64,000 bases of DNA from JAGIBJ01 sp032119795 (GCA_032119795.1 JAUMFO010000048.1:6252-70251); one strand, 5' to 3'; positions 44,043 to 51,871 are shown, counted from the stretch's first letter. Numbers and translations: made by a program. The notes: generated by a model not told the origin, from the sequence alone.

Positions 44043-44771
44043 GTGTCTGATCTGTTCTCTCTCGAAAGCGTGGACCGCGACGGTGCGATCCGCGAAGCCG
44101 CCCACGGCGCCGGAGCCATGGACTCCGCCGTCGACCGCCGGACCGCGTTTCGCCGAGGCGCGACCGTTGCCGCCGGAGCTGCGCTGACCACCGGCTTCTT
44201 CTCCACGATGCTTGCCCCGGCCGAGGCCGCGATCGTCAAGGGCAAGAAGTCCAAGGGCAACGACGCCGCGATCCTCAACTACGCGCTCACGCTCGAGTTC
44301 CTTGAAGCGGCGTTCTACGCCCAGGCCAACGCCAACATCAAGTTCGTCGACCCGAACCTCGCCTACTTCGCGCAGGTCACGGGAGCTCATGAGCAGGCAC
44401 ACGTCGAGGCGCTGCAGTCGGTTCTCGGCTCGGCTGCGATCTCCTCGCCGCAGTTCAACTTCGGCGCAGCCGTCACCGACGAGGCGACGTTCGCCGCGAC
44501 GGCCGTGGTGCTGGAAGACACGGGCGTCGCGGCCTACGCGGGGCAGGGGACGAACATCCTCCAGTCCGCCGTCCTCGTGGCCGCGCTGAGCATCCACTCC
44601 GTCGAGGCCCGACACGCCGCTTGGGCACGCCTACTCGTCGGTGGCGGTGCTCCGCAGAGCCTGCCGCTGCAGCGCACCAACAAGGCCCCAGCTCCGTGGG
44701 CCTACGACCAGGCCATGACGGAGAAGCAGACGCTTCGCGCCGTGACGGCCACCAACTTCATCGTCGGCTGA
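44043..44771 (+). CDS. Exported ferritin-like protein, paralogue 1
   Basis: A 242-residue protein. The N-terminus MSDLFSLESVDRDGAIREA is followed by an Arg pair motif RRTAFRRG (residues 32-39), a hydrophobic segment and APAEA, resembling a Tat-type signal with a long n-region. The rest is a ferritin-like four-helix bundle with diiron-type ligands in LTLEFLEAAFY, HEQAHVEAL, VLEDTGVAAY and SVEARHAAW. Probably an iron-binding or oxidoreductase-like protein outside the membrane. GTG 44043 matches the N-termini of the two paralogues and has GAGG 5 nt upstream. Confidence 0.85.
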   Translation: MSDLFSLESVDRDGAIREAAHGAGAMDSAVDRRTAFRRGATVAAGAALTTGFFSTMLAPAEAAIVKGKKSKGNDAAILNYALTLEFLEAAFYAQANANIKFVDPNLAYFAQVTGAHEQAHVEALQSVLGSAAISSPQFNFGAAVTDEATFAATAVVLEDTGVAAYAGQGTNILQSAVLVAALSIHSVEARHAAWARLLVGGGAPQSLPLQRTNKAPAPWAYDQAMTEKQTLRAVTATNFIVG

Positions 44772-44808
44772 GCCCGGCGTCCTCTCACCTTCCAAGGAAT
44801 CACCAATC

Positions 44809-45513
44809 ATGAGTTCTGACTTCACCCTTGACCAGATCGACGTGGACGGCACCGTTCGCACGGCCGCCGAAGACGCCGGAGCGGCGACCGGTCGCCGCGA
44901 CCTGCTGCGCCGCGGCGCGCTCGTCGGCGCTGGCGCCGTCGGCGCCACCACGCTGTTTGGCTCCTTCCTCTCGCCGGCCGAGGCCGCGATCGTGAAGGGC
45001 AAGCGCTCCAAGGGCAACGACATTGCGGTCCTCAAGTACGCGCTGACGCTCGAGTACCTCGAGGCGGCGTTCTACCTGCAGGCGATCAGGAACATCACGT
45101 TCACTGATCCGCGCCTTGAGTTCTTCGCCAAGGTCGTCGGCCAGCACGAGAAGAACCACGTCGACACCCTGCGGACCGTCCTGGGTCGCAAGAAGATCTC
45201 GGCCCCCGTCTTTGACTTCGGCAACGCCGTCCGCGACGAGAAGACCTTTGCCGCCACAGCGCAGGTCCTCGAAGACACGGGCGTCGCAGCGTATGCCGGC
45301 CAGGGCGGCAACCTGCTCGATCGCACGGTCATCGTCGCCGCGCTGAGCATCCACTCCGTCGAGGCTCGCCACGCCGCATGGATCCGGTTCCTCAACGGCG
45401 GCTTTGCTCCGGGCTCGGGCGACAAGTCGCCGGCTCCGGCGGCCTTCGACGTGGCACTCACCGAGGCCAAAGTGCTCTCCGCCGTCGGCGCCACAGGGTT
45501 CATCAAAGCCTAA
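44809..45513 (+). CDS. Exported ferritin-like protein, paralogue 2
   Basis: A 234-residue paralogue of the preceding gene, 37 nt downstream, so probably in the same transcript. It has DVDGTVRTAAEDAG, GRRDLLRRGALVGAG (twin-Arg and hydrophobic part), SPAEAAIVKGKRSKGND, and the ligand segments LEYLEAAFY, HEKNHVDTL, VLEDTGVAAYAGQ and SVEARHAAWIR. The loop between helices 2 and 3 (TVLGRKKISAP) is more basic than in paralogue 1. AAGGA lies 9 nt before ATG. Confidence 0.85.
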   Translation: MSSDFTLDQIDVDGTVRTAAEDAGAATGRRDLLRRGALVGAGAVGATTLFGSFLSPAEAAIVKGKRSKGNDIAVLKYALTLEYLEAAFYLQAIRNITFTDPRLEFFAKVVGQHEKNHVDTLRTVLGRKKISAPVFDFGNAVRDEKTFAATAQVLEDTGVAAYAGQGGNLLDRTVIVAALSIHSVEARHAAWIRFLNGGFAPGSGDKSPAPAAFDVALTEAKVLSAVGATGFIKA

Positions 45514-45549
45514 GAAATCCATGCTCAGCGCGGTTTGGGGTCGGTTCGG

Positions 45550-45598
45550 TGAACGGCCCCTGACCATCGCCTTACGGTCTGGTGACCGAAGGGTGAAC
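45550..45598 (+). promoter_or_regulatory. 11-bp periodic repeat array, PHO-box-like, third ferritin-like gene
   Basis: TGAAC, TGACC, TTACG, TGACC, TGAAC begin at 45550, 45561, 45572, 45583 and 45594, an exact 11-bp period over five units. In reverse complement two neighbours read GTTCACC and GGTCACC, close to actinobacterial PhoP direct-repeat units. The last 11-bp unit ends 10 bp before the -10 at 45615, the spacing expected of a PhoB/PhoP-class activator replacing the -35. Confidence 0.7.
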
Positions 45599-45614
45599 TG
45601 GGCGATTTCGGCTC

Positions 45615-45620
45615 TACGTT
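45615..45620 (+). promoter_or_regulatory. -10 hexamer of third ferritin-like gene
   Basis: TACGTT, followed by a leader of about 62 nt. It lies 10 bp after the last 11-bp repeat unit. Confidence 0.5.
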
Positions 45621-45689
45621 CGCTGCAGATCCGGTCCACCACCTCATTGCGGCGGTGGACCGGGGCAACGAAACCAGGGAGTTCCCGCC

Positions 45690-46415
45690 ATGTCTGACCA
45701 CCTCGATCTCGCGACCATCGACCCTTCGGGCGACCTTCGCACTGCCGCCCACGACGCGGGCGCCTTCGACAGCGCCGGCCTCGCTCGCCGTGACGTCCTT
45801 CGCCGCGGCGCTGCCGCCGGCGGTGGCCTGATCCTCGGCGCTGGCCTGTTCCAGGGCATGCTCTCGCCGGCTGAGGCCGCGATCAGCAAGGCCAAGAAGA
45901 ACAAGGCCAACGACGTGAAGATCCTGCAGTACGCGCTGACGCTCGAGTACCTCGAGGCCGCGTTCTACGCGCAGGGCAACGCAAACAAGGCTTGGAAGGA
46001 CGCCAACTACCAGCGCTTCGCGGAGATCACCGGCAAGCACGAGGCCGAGCACGTCGACGTGCTCAAGTCGGTGCTCGGCAAGAAGGGCACAATCCCCTCG
46101 CCGGAGTTCGCGTTCGGCGCCGCAGTCACCGATCCGGCCACGTTTGCTGCGACCGCGCAGGTCCTGGAAGACACCGGCGTGTCGGCCTACGCCGGCCAGG
46201 TCGGCAACGTGTTCCAGCGAGCCGTCCTCGAGGCCGCCGCGTCGATCCACTCCGTCGAGGCACGCCACGCTGCGTGGATCCGCTACCTCAACGGTGGTGG
46301 CGTCCCCGGAGCAGCCGAGGCCACCGCGCCGGCGCCGGTGTCGTTCGACAAGGCCGCGACCGAGAAGAAGGTCCTCTCGGCCGTCAAGGGCACGGGCTTC
46401 ATCGTCGGCCTCTAG
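45690..46415 (+). CDS. Exported ferritin-like protein, paralogue 3
   Basis: A 241-residue paralogue with LATIDPSGDLRTAAHDAG, ARRDVLRRGAAAGGG (twin-Arg segment), LSPAEAAISKAKKNKANDV, and ligand segments LEYLEAAFYAQ, HEAEHVDVL, VLEDTGVSAYAGQ and SVEARHAAWIRYL. It differs from paralogues 1 and 2 in having its own promoter and repeat array. GGGAG about 8 nt before ATG serves as ribosome binding site. Two hairpins follow the stop. Confidence 0.85.
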   Translation: MSDHLDLATIDPSGDLRTAAHDAGAFDSAGLARRDVLRRGAAAGGGLILGAGLFQGMLSPAEAAISKAKKNKANDVKILQYALTLEYLEAAFYAQGNANKAWKDANYQRFAEITGKHEAEHVDVLKSVLGKKGTIPSPEFAFGAAVTDPATFAATAQVLEDTGVSAYAGQVGNVFQRAVLEAAASIHSVEARHAAWIRYLNGGGVPGAAEATAPAPVSFDKAATEKKVLSAVKGTGFIVGL

Positions 46416-46427
46416 GCCAGCCAAGTC

Positions 46428-46451
46428 TTGGCCGCCGCCTGCGGCGGCCAT
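46428..46451 (+). terminator. Hairpin after the ferritin-like cluster
   Basis: TGGCCGCCGC-CT-GCGGCGGCCA lies about 12 nt after the stop of paralogue 3; no U tract is present. Confidence 0.45.
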
Positions 46452-46504
46452 GAATCCTCGGGTGGTGCCAGCAGTGGGTGGTGGCGCCACACGAGTTCCC
46501 GGGC

Positions 46505-46537
46505 GCGGCCCTCGCATCCGTTGGATGCGAGGGCCGC
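46505..46537 (+). terminator. Strong 15-bp hairpin before the ion-channel gene
   Basis: GCGGCCCTCGCATCC pairs perfectly with GGATGCGAGGGCCGC over a 3-nt loop (46505-46519 with 46523-46537), then GCTCGTT. It probably insulates the channel gene from read-through. Confidence 0.6.
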
Positions 46538-46643
46538 TGCTCGTTGGGGGCTCCTGCCGGCGAGCCGTTGGTCTTGGCCGCTGGGCCCGGCCTTACGCCG
46601 TCAGGTTGGCCAGCGGTCGAAGGGCGCCGCTGGAGCTCGCACG

Positions 46644-46649
46644 TACGGT
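46644..46649 (+). promoter_or_regulatory. -10 hexamer of leaderless channel gene
   Basis: TACGGT ends 7 nt before ATG 46656, which selects this start over in-frame codons upstream. Confidence 0.55.
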
Positions 46650-46655
46650 GAGCCG

Positions 46656-47687
46656 ATGCTTCGCGCCACCTCGTCCTACGTCCGGCAGGTGCTGCTGGCG
46701 GTTGCCCTCGTCATGGCCTGCGGCGGCGTGATCGCCAGTCCCGCGTCGGCGGCCACGCCAGCGCTTGCAGAGACGTCCGAAGGCAAGCCACGGAAGGTCG
46801 CCGTCGGCTTCTACGCGATGACGATCCAGGGGCTCGACCAGCAGGACAACAGCTACTACGCCGACTTCTACTTCTGGCTGCGCTGGCGCGGCGCTGGTGA
46901 CCCGTCAGCCACCGTCGAATTCATGAACAACGTGGAGCGATGGGGTCTCACGCAGACGCCCGTCTATGAGGAGCCCAAGAAGCTGGCCTCGGGCGAGTTC
47001 ACGCAGCAGTTCCACGTCCAGGGCAAGTTCTTTGCGCCGCTCGACCTCTCCGACTACCCGCTCGACGACCACGAGCTACCGATCGAGATCGAAGACGCCA
47101 GCGCCGACGACAAGCAGCAGGTCTACGTGCTCGACCAGGTCCAGAGCGGGCTCGATCCCGGCGTGAGAATCCCGGGTTGGAAGATCGACGGGATCCGTCT
47201 CACTAGTGGCGACCACCGCTACAAGACCACGTTCGGGGAGTCCGTCAACCACGACAAGAGCAACTTCGCGCGCGCGACGTTCGCGATCAAGATCGACCGC
47301 CCAACGAACTTCTTCCTGCTGAAGCTGTTCCTGCCGCTCGTGATCGTGATGCTGGTGGCGATCAGCACGCTGCTCGTGAACCCGACGCAAGCCGACATTC
47401 GACTCGCGGCGCCGGTGACGGCGCTCCTGGCCTTGGTGTTCCTGCAGCAGTCCTACTCGTCGACGCTTCCGGAGAACGGCAACCTGGTGCTGCTGGACCG
47501 CATCTACGTCCTGTCGTACGCGCTGATCGTGGCGCTCATCGTGGTAACGATCTTGACGTCGCACTGGGCCAGGGCAGACGATGACGAGGGCAAGATTGCG
47601 CACCTCAAGAAGCTCGACCGCTGGGTGGCTGGAGGTTTGACTGCGGTCTTCGCCGTCGGGAGCGGGATTTTGATCGCTGCCAGCTAG
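46656..47687 (+). CDS. Pentameric ligand-gated ion channel homologue
   Basis: A 343-residue protein with signal peptide (to about residue 33), an extracellular beta-sandwich (about 46-215) and four helices: TM1 219-241, TM2 248-268, TM3 281-302, TM4 322-341. The FFAPLDLSDYPLDDHELPIEIED stretch at 125-147 corresponds to the Pro loop of Cys-loop receptors without the two cysteines, as in GLIC and ELIC. The SSTLPENGNLVLLDRIYVLSYA turn after TM2 is also typical. The pore-lining TM2 is largely Ala/Leu/Val with Gln264-Gln265 at the outer end. Ligand and ion selectivity cannot be read from sequence. Confidence 0.85.
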   Translation: MLRATSSYVRQVLLAVALVMACGGVIASPASAATPALAETSEGKPRKVAVGFYAMTIQGLDQQDNSYYADFYFWLRWRGAGDPSATVEFMNNVERWGLTQTPVYEEPKKLASGEFTQQFHVQGKFFAPLDLSDYPLDDHELPIEIEDASADDKQQVYVLDQVQSGLDPGVRIPGWKIDGIRLTSGDHRYKTTFGESVNHDKSNFARATFAIKIDRPTNFFLLKLFLPLVIVMLVAISTLLVNPTQADIRLAAPVTALLALVFLQQSYSSTLPENGNLVLLDRIYVLSYALIVALIVVTILTSHWARADDDEGKIAHLKKLDRWVAGGLTAVFAVGSGILIAAS

Positions 47688-47708
47688 ACAGTTTCCATGG
47701 AAAGTCTA
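47685..47708 (+). promoter_or_regulatory. Palindromic operator before the MBL-fold gene
   Basis: The perfect 12-bp palindrome TTTCCATGGAAA (47692-47703) is flanked by TAGAC and GTCTA, extending the dyad with a 2-nt asymmetry. It overlaps the stop of the channel gene and the first ATG of the next gene, a likely repressor site. Confidence 0.5.
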
Positions 47709-47719
47709 TGATGGCCGTC

Positions 47720-48403
47720 ATGGCCATCCGTGAGTTCGCCCCAGACGTCTTCCAGCTCTCGCTGGATCCGATCGACGGCGTGAACGCCTTCCTCGTCGGC
47801 GACACGCTGATCGATGCCGGGAGTCGGCACGATGCGCGGAAGATCTTCAAGGCGCTCGCTGGCCGGAAGGTTGCGCTCCACGCGCTGACCCACGTCCACG
47901 CCGATCACCAGGGGTCGTCGAAGGCGGTGGTCGACGAATTTCGCGTGCCGTTTGCGGTGCCGCTGGGGGAGACCGAGCAGGCGGAGTCCGGCGAGATGTC
48001 GAGCCTGATGCCGAAGACCAGGCGCGCAGCGTTGGTCACAAGGCTGTTTGCAGGGCCTGGTGCGGACGTCGATCGGGCGCTCTCGGAGGGCGACGAGATC
48101 GGCGGCGGGTTCACGGCGCTTGCACTGCCGGGGCACACGCCCGGCCAGCTTGGCTACTGGCGTGAGCGTGATCGCGTGCTGATCGCCGGCGATGCGTTCC
48201 GCAATCTCTCCTACGCGACCGGCCGGAGCTGGCCCGCCGTGCCACCAGAGTTCTTCACGGTCGATTCAGTGGCGGCCCGGCGTTCGGTCGAGCGGATTGC
48301 TGAGTTGCGGCCGTCGGTGCTGGCCATGGGGCACGGTCGCCCGATCATGGGCCAGGGCGCGATCCTGCGGGCCGTCGACTTGGCGCTCGCTCGGCCGATC
48401 TGA
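47720..48403 (+). CDS. Metallo-beta-lactamase-fold hydrolase
   Basis: A 227-residue MBL-fold protein with DTLIDAGSR (strand before the site), the zinc motif THVHADHQG, PGHTPGQLGYW (third His), LIAGDAF (bridging Asp) and a late GHGRPI (last His). Relatives are glyoxalase II-like thioesterases and lactonases; the substrate is unknown. ATG 47720 gives MAIREFAPDVFQ; ATG 47708 and 47711 are in frame but lie on the palindromic operator. Confidence 0.87.
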   Translation: MAIREFAPDVFQLSLDPIDGVNAFLVGDTLIDAGSRHDARKIFKALAGRKVALHALTHVHADHQGSSKAVVDEFRVPFAVPLGETEQAESGEMSSLMPKTRRAALVTRLFAGPGADVDRALSEGDEIGGGFTALALPGHTPGQLGYWRERDRVLIAGDAFRNLSYATGRSWPAVPPEFFTVDSVAARRSVERIAELRPSVLAMGHGRPIMGQGAILRAVDLALARPI

Positions 48404-48410
48404 TGGCGGC

Positions 48411-49094
48411 TCAGACGTCCTGCACATCGATGTTTGATGCTCGGGTTGCGACCAGGCGCGAGCGCTCGGCGCGAGCGGGGAGGCCACCGCCGTCGCTGAG
48501 GGCGAAGTCATGGCTGCATTGGGTGACGACGCTGATCGGGGAGGTTGATTCGGCGGTGCCGACGAGCGTGTAGATGTCGCCCTGCCCGCCGCCGATCTGT
48601 GTGGCCTGGTCGAGTCCCCAAGGCGTTCCGTTGATCACGAGCACGCAGCGGAACGTGGTCGTCGTCCAAGGGTTGATCACGTTGACCGTGCCATGCAAGA
48701 GCCATTTGCCGGCTGGAAGGGTGGTCCGGAGTGCCTCTACGGTGGCGCCCGCATTCGGTTGGAAGCCGACGTACTGCTCATGCTTGCGGACGATCACGTC
48801 GACGGGGCCGGCCGGCCCGGTTGGGCCGACGGCCCCGGTCGAGCCCGTGGTTCCACCTGGGCCTTGTTCTCCGCGCGGTCCGCGCGGGCCTGCGCTCAGG
48901 GCGTCTGCCGCGAGTTTGTCTCGCGTGACCGCGTTCGGCGCGAGCTTGGCGTTCGTCACGGCGCCAGCTTTGAGCTGGGCGCTGTCGACGGAGTTCTTTG
49001 GCAGCTTGGCGACGGCGTAGCTGGTGCCGCCAAGAGCGATGAACACGCCAAGGGTCGACATGACGTTGGCATACGAAACGGTGCGGCGCAGCAT
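48411..49094 (-). CDS. Exported collagen-like protein, paralogue D
   Basis: A 227-residue secreted protein of the same family as the three near 11 kb. It has YANVMSTLGVFIALGGTSYAVA (signal), LPKNSVDSAQLKAGAVTNAKLAPNAVTRDKLAADAL, then about nine Gly-X-Y triplets (GPRGPRGEQGPGGTTGSTG and on) and a head with LPAGKWLLHGTVNV and VVTQCSHDFALSDGG, closest to paralogue B. ATG 49094 is selected by TATCGT ending 9 nt upstream on the minus strand. It is divergent from the XRE-cupin regulator. Confidence 0.8.
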   Translation of the reverse strand: MLRRTVSYANVMSTLGVFIALGGTSYAVAKLPKNSVDSAQLKAGAVTNAKLAPNAVTRDKLAADALSAGPRGPRGEQGPGGTTGSTGAVGPTGPAGPVDVIVRKHEQYVGFQPNAGATVEALRTTLPAGKWLLHGTVNVINPWTTTTFRCVLVINGTPWGLDQATQIGGGQGDIYTLVGTAESTSPISVVTQCSHDFALSDGGGLPARAERSRLVATRASNIDVQDV

Positions 49095-49102
49095 GGCGCG
49101 GC

Positions 49103-49108
49103 ACGATA
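49103..49108 (-). promoter_or_regulatory. -10 hexamer of collagen-like gene D
   Basis: Minus-strand TATCGT ends 9 nt before ATG 49094. Confidence 0.5.
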
Positions 49109-49173
49109 GCCCGCGACGTCCGTCGCGGTCGGTTCGAAGGCTTTGGCGTCCAAGGACTTGCTCCGATACGACT

Positions 49174-49194
49174 GTATGCGATAACATACGTATG
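49174..49194 (+). promoter_or_regulatory. Operator of the XRE-cupin gene
   Basis: GTATG-CGATAA-CATAC (49174-49189) overlaps the perfect palindrome CATACGTATG (49185-49194), 2 nt before the start codon. TTGCTC (49158-49163) and TAACAT (49182-49187), 18 nt apart, may be the promoter, so the operator would cover the -10 and start site; autorepression is likely. Confidence 0.55.
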
Positions 49195-49196
49195 CG

Positions 49197-49820
49197 ATGA
49201 CAGACGCCGTCACCATCCCGAGCAGCAAGCCCGCCGTCCCAGAGGACGCAACGGCTGCGCTGTCGATCGGTCCGCGCGTGAAGGCCCTGCGCGAGTCGAT
49301 GGGGCTGTCGCTGCGCGATCTGGCGCAGCGCTCTGGCGTGAGCGCGCCGATGCTCTCGCAGGTCGAGCGCTCAGACACGTCGCCGACGCTGCAGGTCGCC
49401 ACCAAGATCGCGGCCGGTCTGGACCTGCGCCTCAGCCAGCTCCTGCGCCTCGACGAGGGCGGCGCCGTGACGGTCGTCCGCGAGGCGGAGCGTCGCACCG
49501 GCGGCGGCTCCGGTGGCCACGCCTTCGAGATCCTCACGCCAGCGCTGCCCGGCCAGCGCCTGGAGCTCTCCCGCCACGAGCTGGCGGCCGGCGCCACCAC
49601 CGGAGGCCCCGGTGACCCGCCGATGCACGAGCCCGGCAGCCGCGAGATCGCGCTCGTGGATCAGGGGAGCGTCGTGCTCGAGATCGACGGCGAACAGCAC
49701 GCCCTCGGCCCGGGCGACACCGTCACCTTCGACGCCGATCTTCCACACCGCTTCACCAATCCGGGCGACGAGCCCGCGATCCTGTTGGCTGTGGTCAGCG
49801 CCGGTCTGCGCCGGTCCTGA
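49197..49820 (+). CDS. XRE-family regulator with C-terminal cupin
   Basis: A 207-residue transcription factor: an N-terminal helix-turn-helix (VKALRESMGLSLRDLAQRSGVSAPMLSQVERSDTSP, about residues 27-62) joined to a cupin sensor domain (LVDQGSVVLEIDGEQHALGPGDTVTFDADLPHRFTNPGDEP, about 145-190). Relatives such as PuuR control amine or amino-acid metabolism. It lies upstream of leuCD but with 94 nt between and no proof of a regulatory link. Palindromic sites at its own start imply autoregulation. Confidence 0.9.
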   Translation: MTDAVTIPSSKPAVPEDATAALSIGPRVKALRESMGLSLRDLAQRSGVSAPMLSQVERSDTSPTLQVATKIAAGLDLRLSQLLRLDEGGAVTVVREAERRTGGGSGGHAFEILTPALPGQRLELSRHELAAGATTGGPGDPPMHEPGSREIALVDQGSVVLEIDGEQHALGPGDTVTFDADLPHRFTNPGDEPAILLAVVSAGLRRS

Positions 49821-49914
49821 GCCGCGCCCGCCAGCTGCCGAGCCCCACCACCGATCTTCCACCGCTGCCCGCACCAGGGCGGCGCCTTCACCCCAAAGAC
49901 ACCCCGAGATAGCG

Positions 49915-51288
49915 ATGACGCCAACTACCCTGTTCGAGAAGATCTGGACGGCCCACGAGGTCGTCGATCAGGTCCTCTACATCGACCTGCACCTCGTGCA
50001 CGAGGTCACGAGCCCGCAGGCCTTCGAAGGGCTCCGGGTCGCCGGCCGCAAGGTCCGCCGCACCGACCGTACCTTCGCCACGGCCGATCACAACGTCCCG
50101 ACCGACGGCACCAGCGTCGCCGGGCGCATCCGCGACGTGCTCTCGCGCAAGCAGGTCGAGGCGCTGGAGAGCAACTGCAAGGAGTTCGGCGTCCCGTGCC
50201 ACTCGATCGGCTCGAGCCTCCAGGGCATCGTGCACGTGATCGGGCCGGAGCTCGGCATCACCCAGCCGGGCATGACGATCGTCTGCGGCGACTCCCACAC
50301 CGCCACGCACGGCGCGTTCGGAGCGCTCGCGTTCGGCATTGGCACCTCCGAGGTCGAGCACGTCATGGCCACACAGACGCTGGTGCAGAAGGTCCCCAAG
50401 ACCATGCGCATCAACTACGTCGGTGAGATGGGCCCAGGCGTCACCGCCAAGGACCTGATCCTCGCCACGATCGGCCAGATCGGCGTCTCCGGCGGCACCG
50501 GCTACGTGATCGAGTTCGCTGGTCCGGTCATCGAGTCGCTCTCCATGGAGGGCCGGATGACCATCTGCAACATGACCATCGAGGGCGGCGGCCGCGCGGG
50601 CATGATCGCCCCGGACGAGACCACCTTCGAGTACCTCAAGGACCGTCCCGGCTCGCCGCAGGGCGCCGAGTGGGACAAGGCCGTCGAGGAGTGGAAGCTG
50701 CTCAAGACCGACGAGGGTGCGACGTTCGACACCGAGGTCACCGTCGACGTGTCGGCGATCTCCCCGATGATCACCTGGGGCACGACCCCGGGCCAGGTTG
50801 TTGGTGTGTCGGCCACGGTGCCGGAGCCGCAGTCCGACCAGGACCGCCGCGCGCTCGCCTACATGGATCTGGAGCCGGGCACGCCGATGGAGGAGATCAA
50901 GCTCGATCGCGTCTTCATCGGGTCGTGCACCAACTCGCGCATCGGTGACCTGCGGGTCGCCGCCGAGACGATCAAGGGCCGCAAAGTCGCCGACGGCGTC
51001 ATCGCGATGGTCGTCCCGGGCAGCGCCCAGGTGAAGGAGGCCGCCGAGGACGAGGGTCTGGACAAGATCTTCACGGAGGCCGGCTTCGACTGGCGCGGGG
51101 CTGGTTGCTCCATGTGCCTCGGCATGAACCCTGATGTCGCCGCTCCCGGTGAGCGCGTCGCGTCGACCTCGAACCGCAACTTCGAGGGCCGCCAGGGCAA
51201 GGGCGCCCGCTCGCACCTCATGAGCCCCCAGATGGCCGCCGCGGCCGCCATCGAGGGCCACTTCGTCGACATCCGTACCTGGAACTAG
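49915..51288 (+). CDS. leuC: 3-Isopropylmalate dehydratase, large subunit
   Basis: Aconitase-family subunit carrying the [4Fe-4S] cluster that isomerises 2- to 3-isopropylmalate; with CimA present it should also act on citramalate. The 457-residue protein has cluster cysteines at 338 (FIGSCTNSRI), 398 and 401 (GCSMCLGMNPD), spaced as in E. coli LeuC, and TADHNVPT and VCGDSHTATHGAFG for substrate binding. ATG 49915 gives the normal N-terminus MTPTTLFEKIW. It is the first gene of a long plus-strand run of amino-acid genes. Confidence 0.97.
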   Translation: MTPTTLFEKIWTAHEVVDQVLYIDLHLVHEVTSPQAFEGLRVAGRKVRRTDRTFATADHNVPTDGTSVAGRIRDVLSRKQVEALESNCKEFGVPCHSIGSSLQGIVHVIGPELGITQPGMTIVCGDSHTATHGAFGALAFGIGTSEVEHVMATQTLVQKVPKTMRINYVGEMGPGVTAKDLILATIGQIGVSGGTGYVIEFAGPVIESLSMEGRMTICNMTIEGGGRAGMIAPDETTFEYLKDRPGSPQGAEWDKAVEEWKLLKTDEGATFDTEVTVDVSAISPMITWGTTPGQVVGVSATVPEPQSDQDRRALAYMDLEPGTPMEEIKLDRVFIGSCTNSRIGDLRVAAETIKGRKVADGVIAMVVPGSAQVKEAAEDEGLDKIFTEAGFDWRGAGCSMCLGMNPDVAAPGERVASTSNRNFEGRQGKGARSHLMSPQMAAAAAIEGHFVDIRTWN

Positions 51289-51300
51289 GGGAGCACCGTC

Positions 51301-51864
51301 ATGGATCCGTTCAAGACCGTCACCGGTGGTGTCTCCGTGCTCATGCGCGACGACATCGACACCGACCAGATCATCCCCGCGCGCTACATGAAGAAGATCG
51401 AGCGCACCGGCTTCGGTGAGCACCTCTTCGCCGACATCAAAGCCACGCCCGGCTTCAACGTGCCGAAGAACCCGATCCTCGTGAGCGGCGTGAACTTCGG
51501 CTGCGGCTCCAGCCGCGAGCATGCGCCGTGGGCGCTGGAGGACTTCGGCTTCCGCGTGATCATCGCCAAGTCGTTCGCCGACATCTTCCGCGGCAACTCG
51601 CCGAAGATCGGCCTGCTGCCCGTGATCCTCGCGCCCGAGGACGTCGACTTCGTCGCCGCCCAGACCGAGGCCGAGGTCGACCTCGAGACGCAGGAGGTCC
51701 GTGCCGGCGGCAAGACCTTCTCGTTCGAGTTCGACCCCGAGATCAAGCACCGCCTCCTCAATGGGCTCGACGACATCGCGCTGACGCTTCAGAAGGACGC
51801 CGATATCACCAAGTACGAGAAGGAGCGCGAGCGCTCCGGCCCTAACACGCTGAAGTTCCTCTAA
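51301..51864 (+). CDS. leuD: 3-Isopropylmalate dehydratase, small subunit
   Basis: The swivel-domain partner of LeuC (187 aa). Recognisable are DDIDTDQIIPARYMKKIERTGFG, VNFGCGSSREHAPWALEDFGFRVIIAKSFADIFRGNSPKIGLLP, all standard LeuD sequence. It follows leuC after 12 nt with GGGGAG upstream of ATG 51301. Confidence 0.97.
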   Translation: MDPFKTVTGGVSVLMRDDIDTDQIIPARYMKKIERTGFGEHLFADIKATPGFNVPKNPILVSGVNFGCGSSREHAPWALEDFGFRVIIAKSFADIFRGNSPKIGLLPVILAPEDVDFVAAQTEAEVDLETQEVRAGGKTFSFEFDPEIKHRLLNGLDDIALTLQKDADITKYEKERERSGPNTLKFL

Positions 51865-51871
51865 GGAAGTC

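Noticed and set aside
45550..45598. CRISPR or simple tandem repeat
   Set aside because: Only five bases of each 11-bp unit are conserved and the array sits at promoter distance from a gene; a protein-binding array explains it better.
49197..49820. Direct regulator of the leu genes
   Set aside because: It lies upstream of leuC, but no copy of its GTATG/CATAC site is seen before leuC, so the link is not supported.
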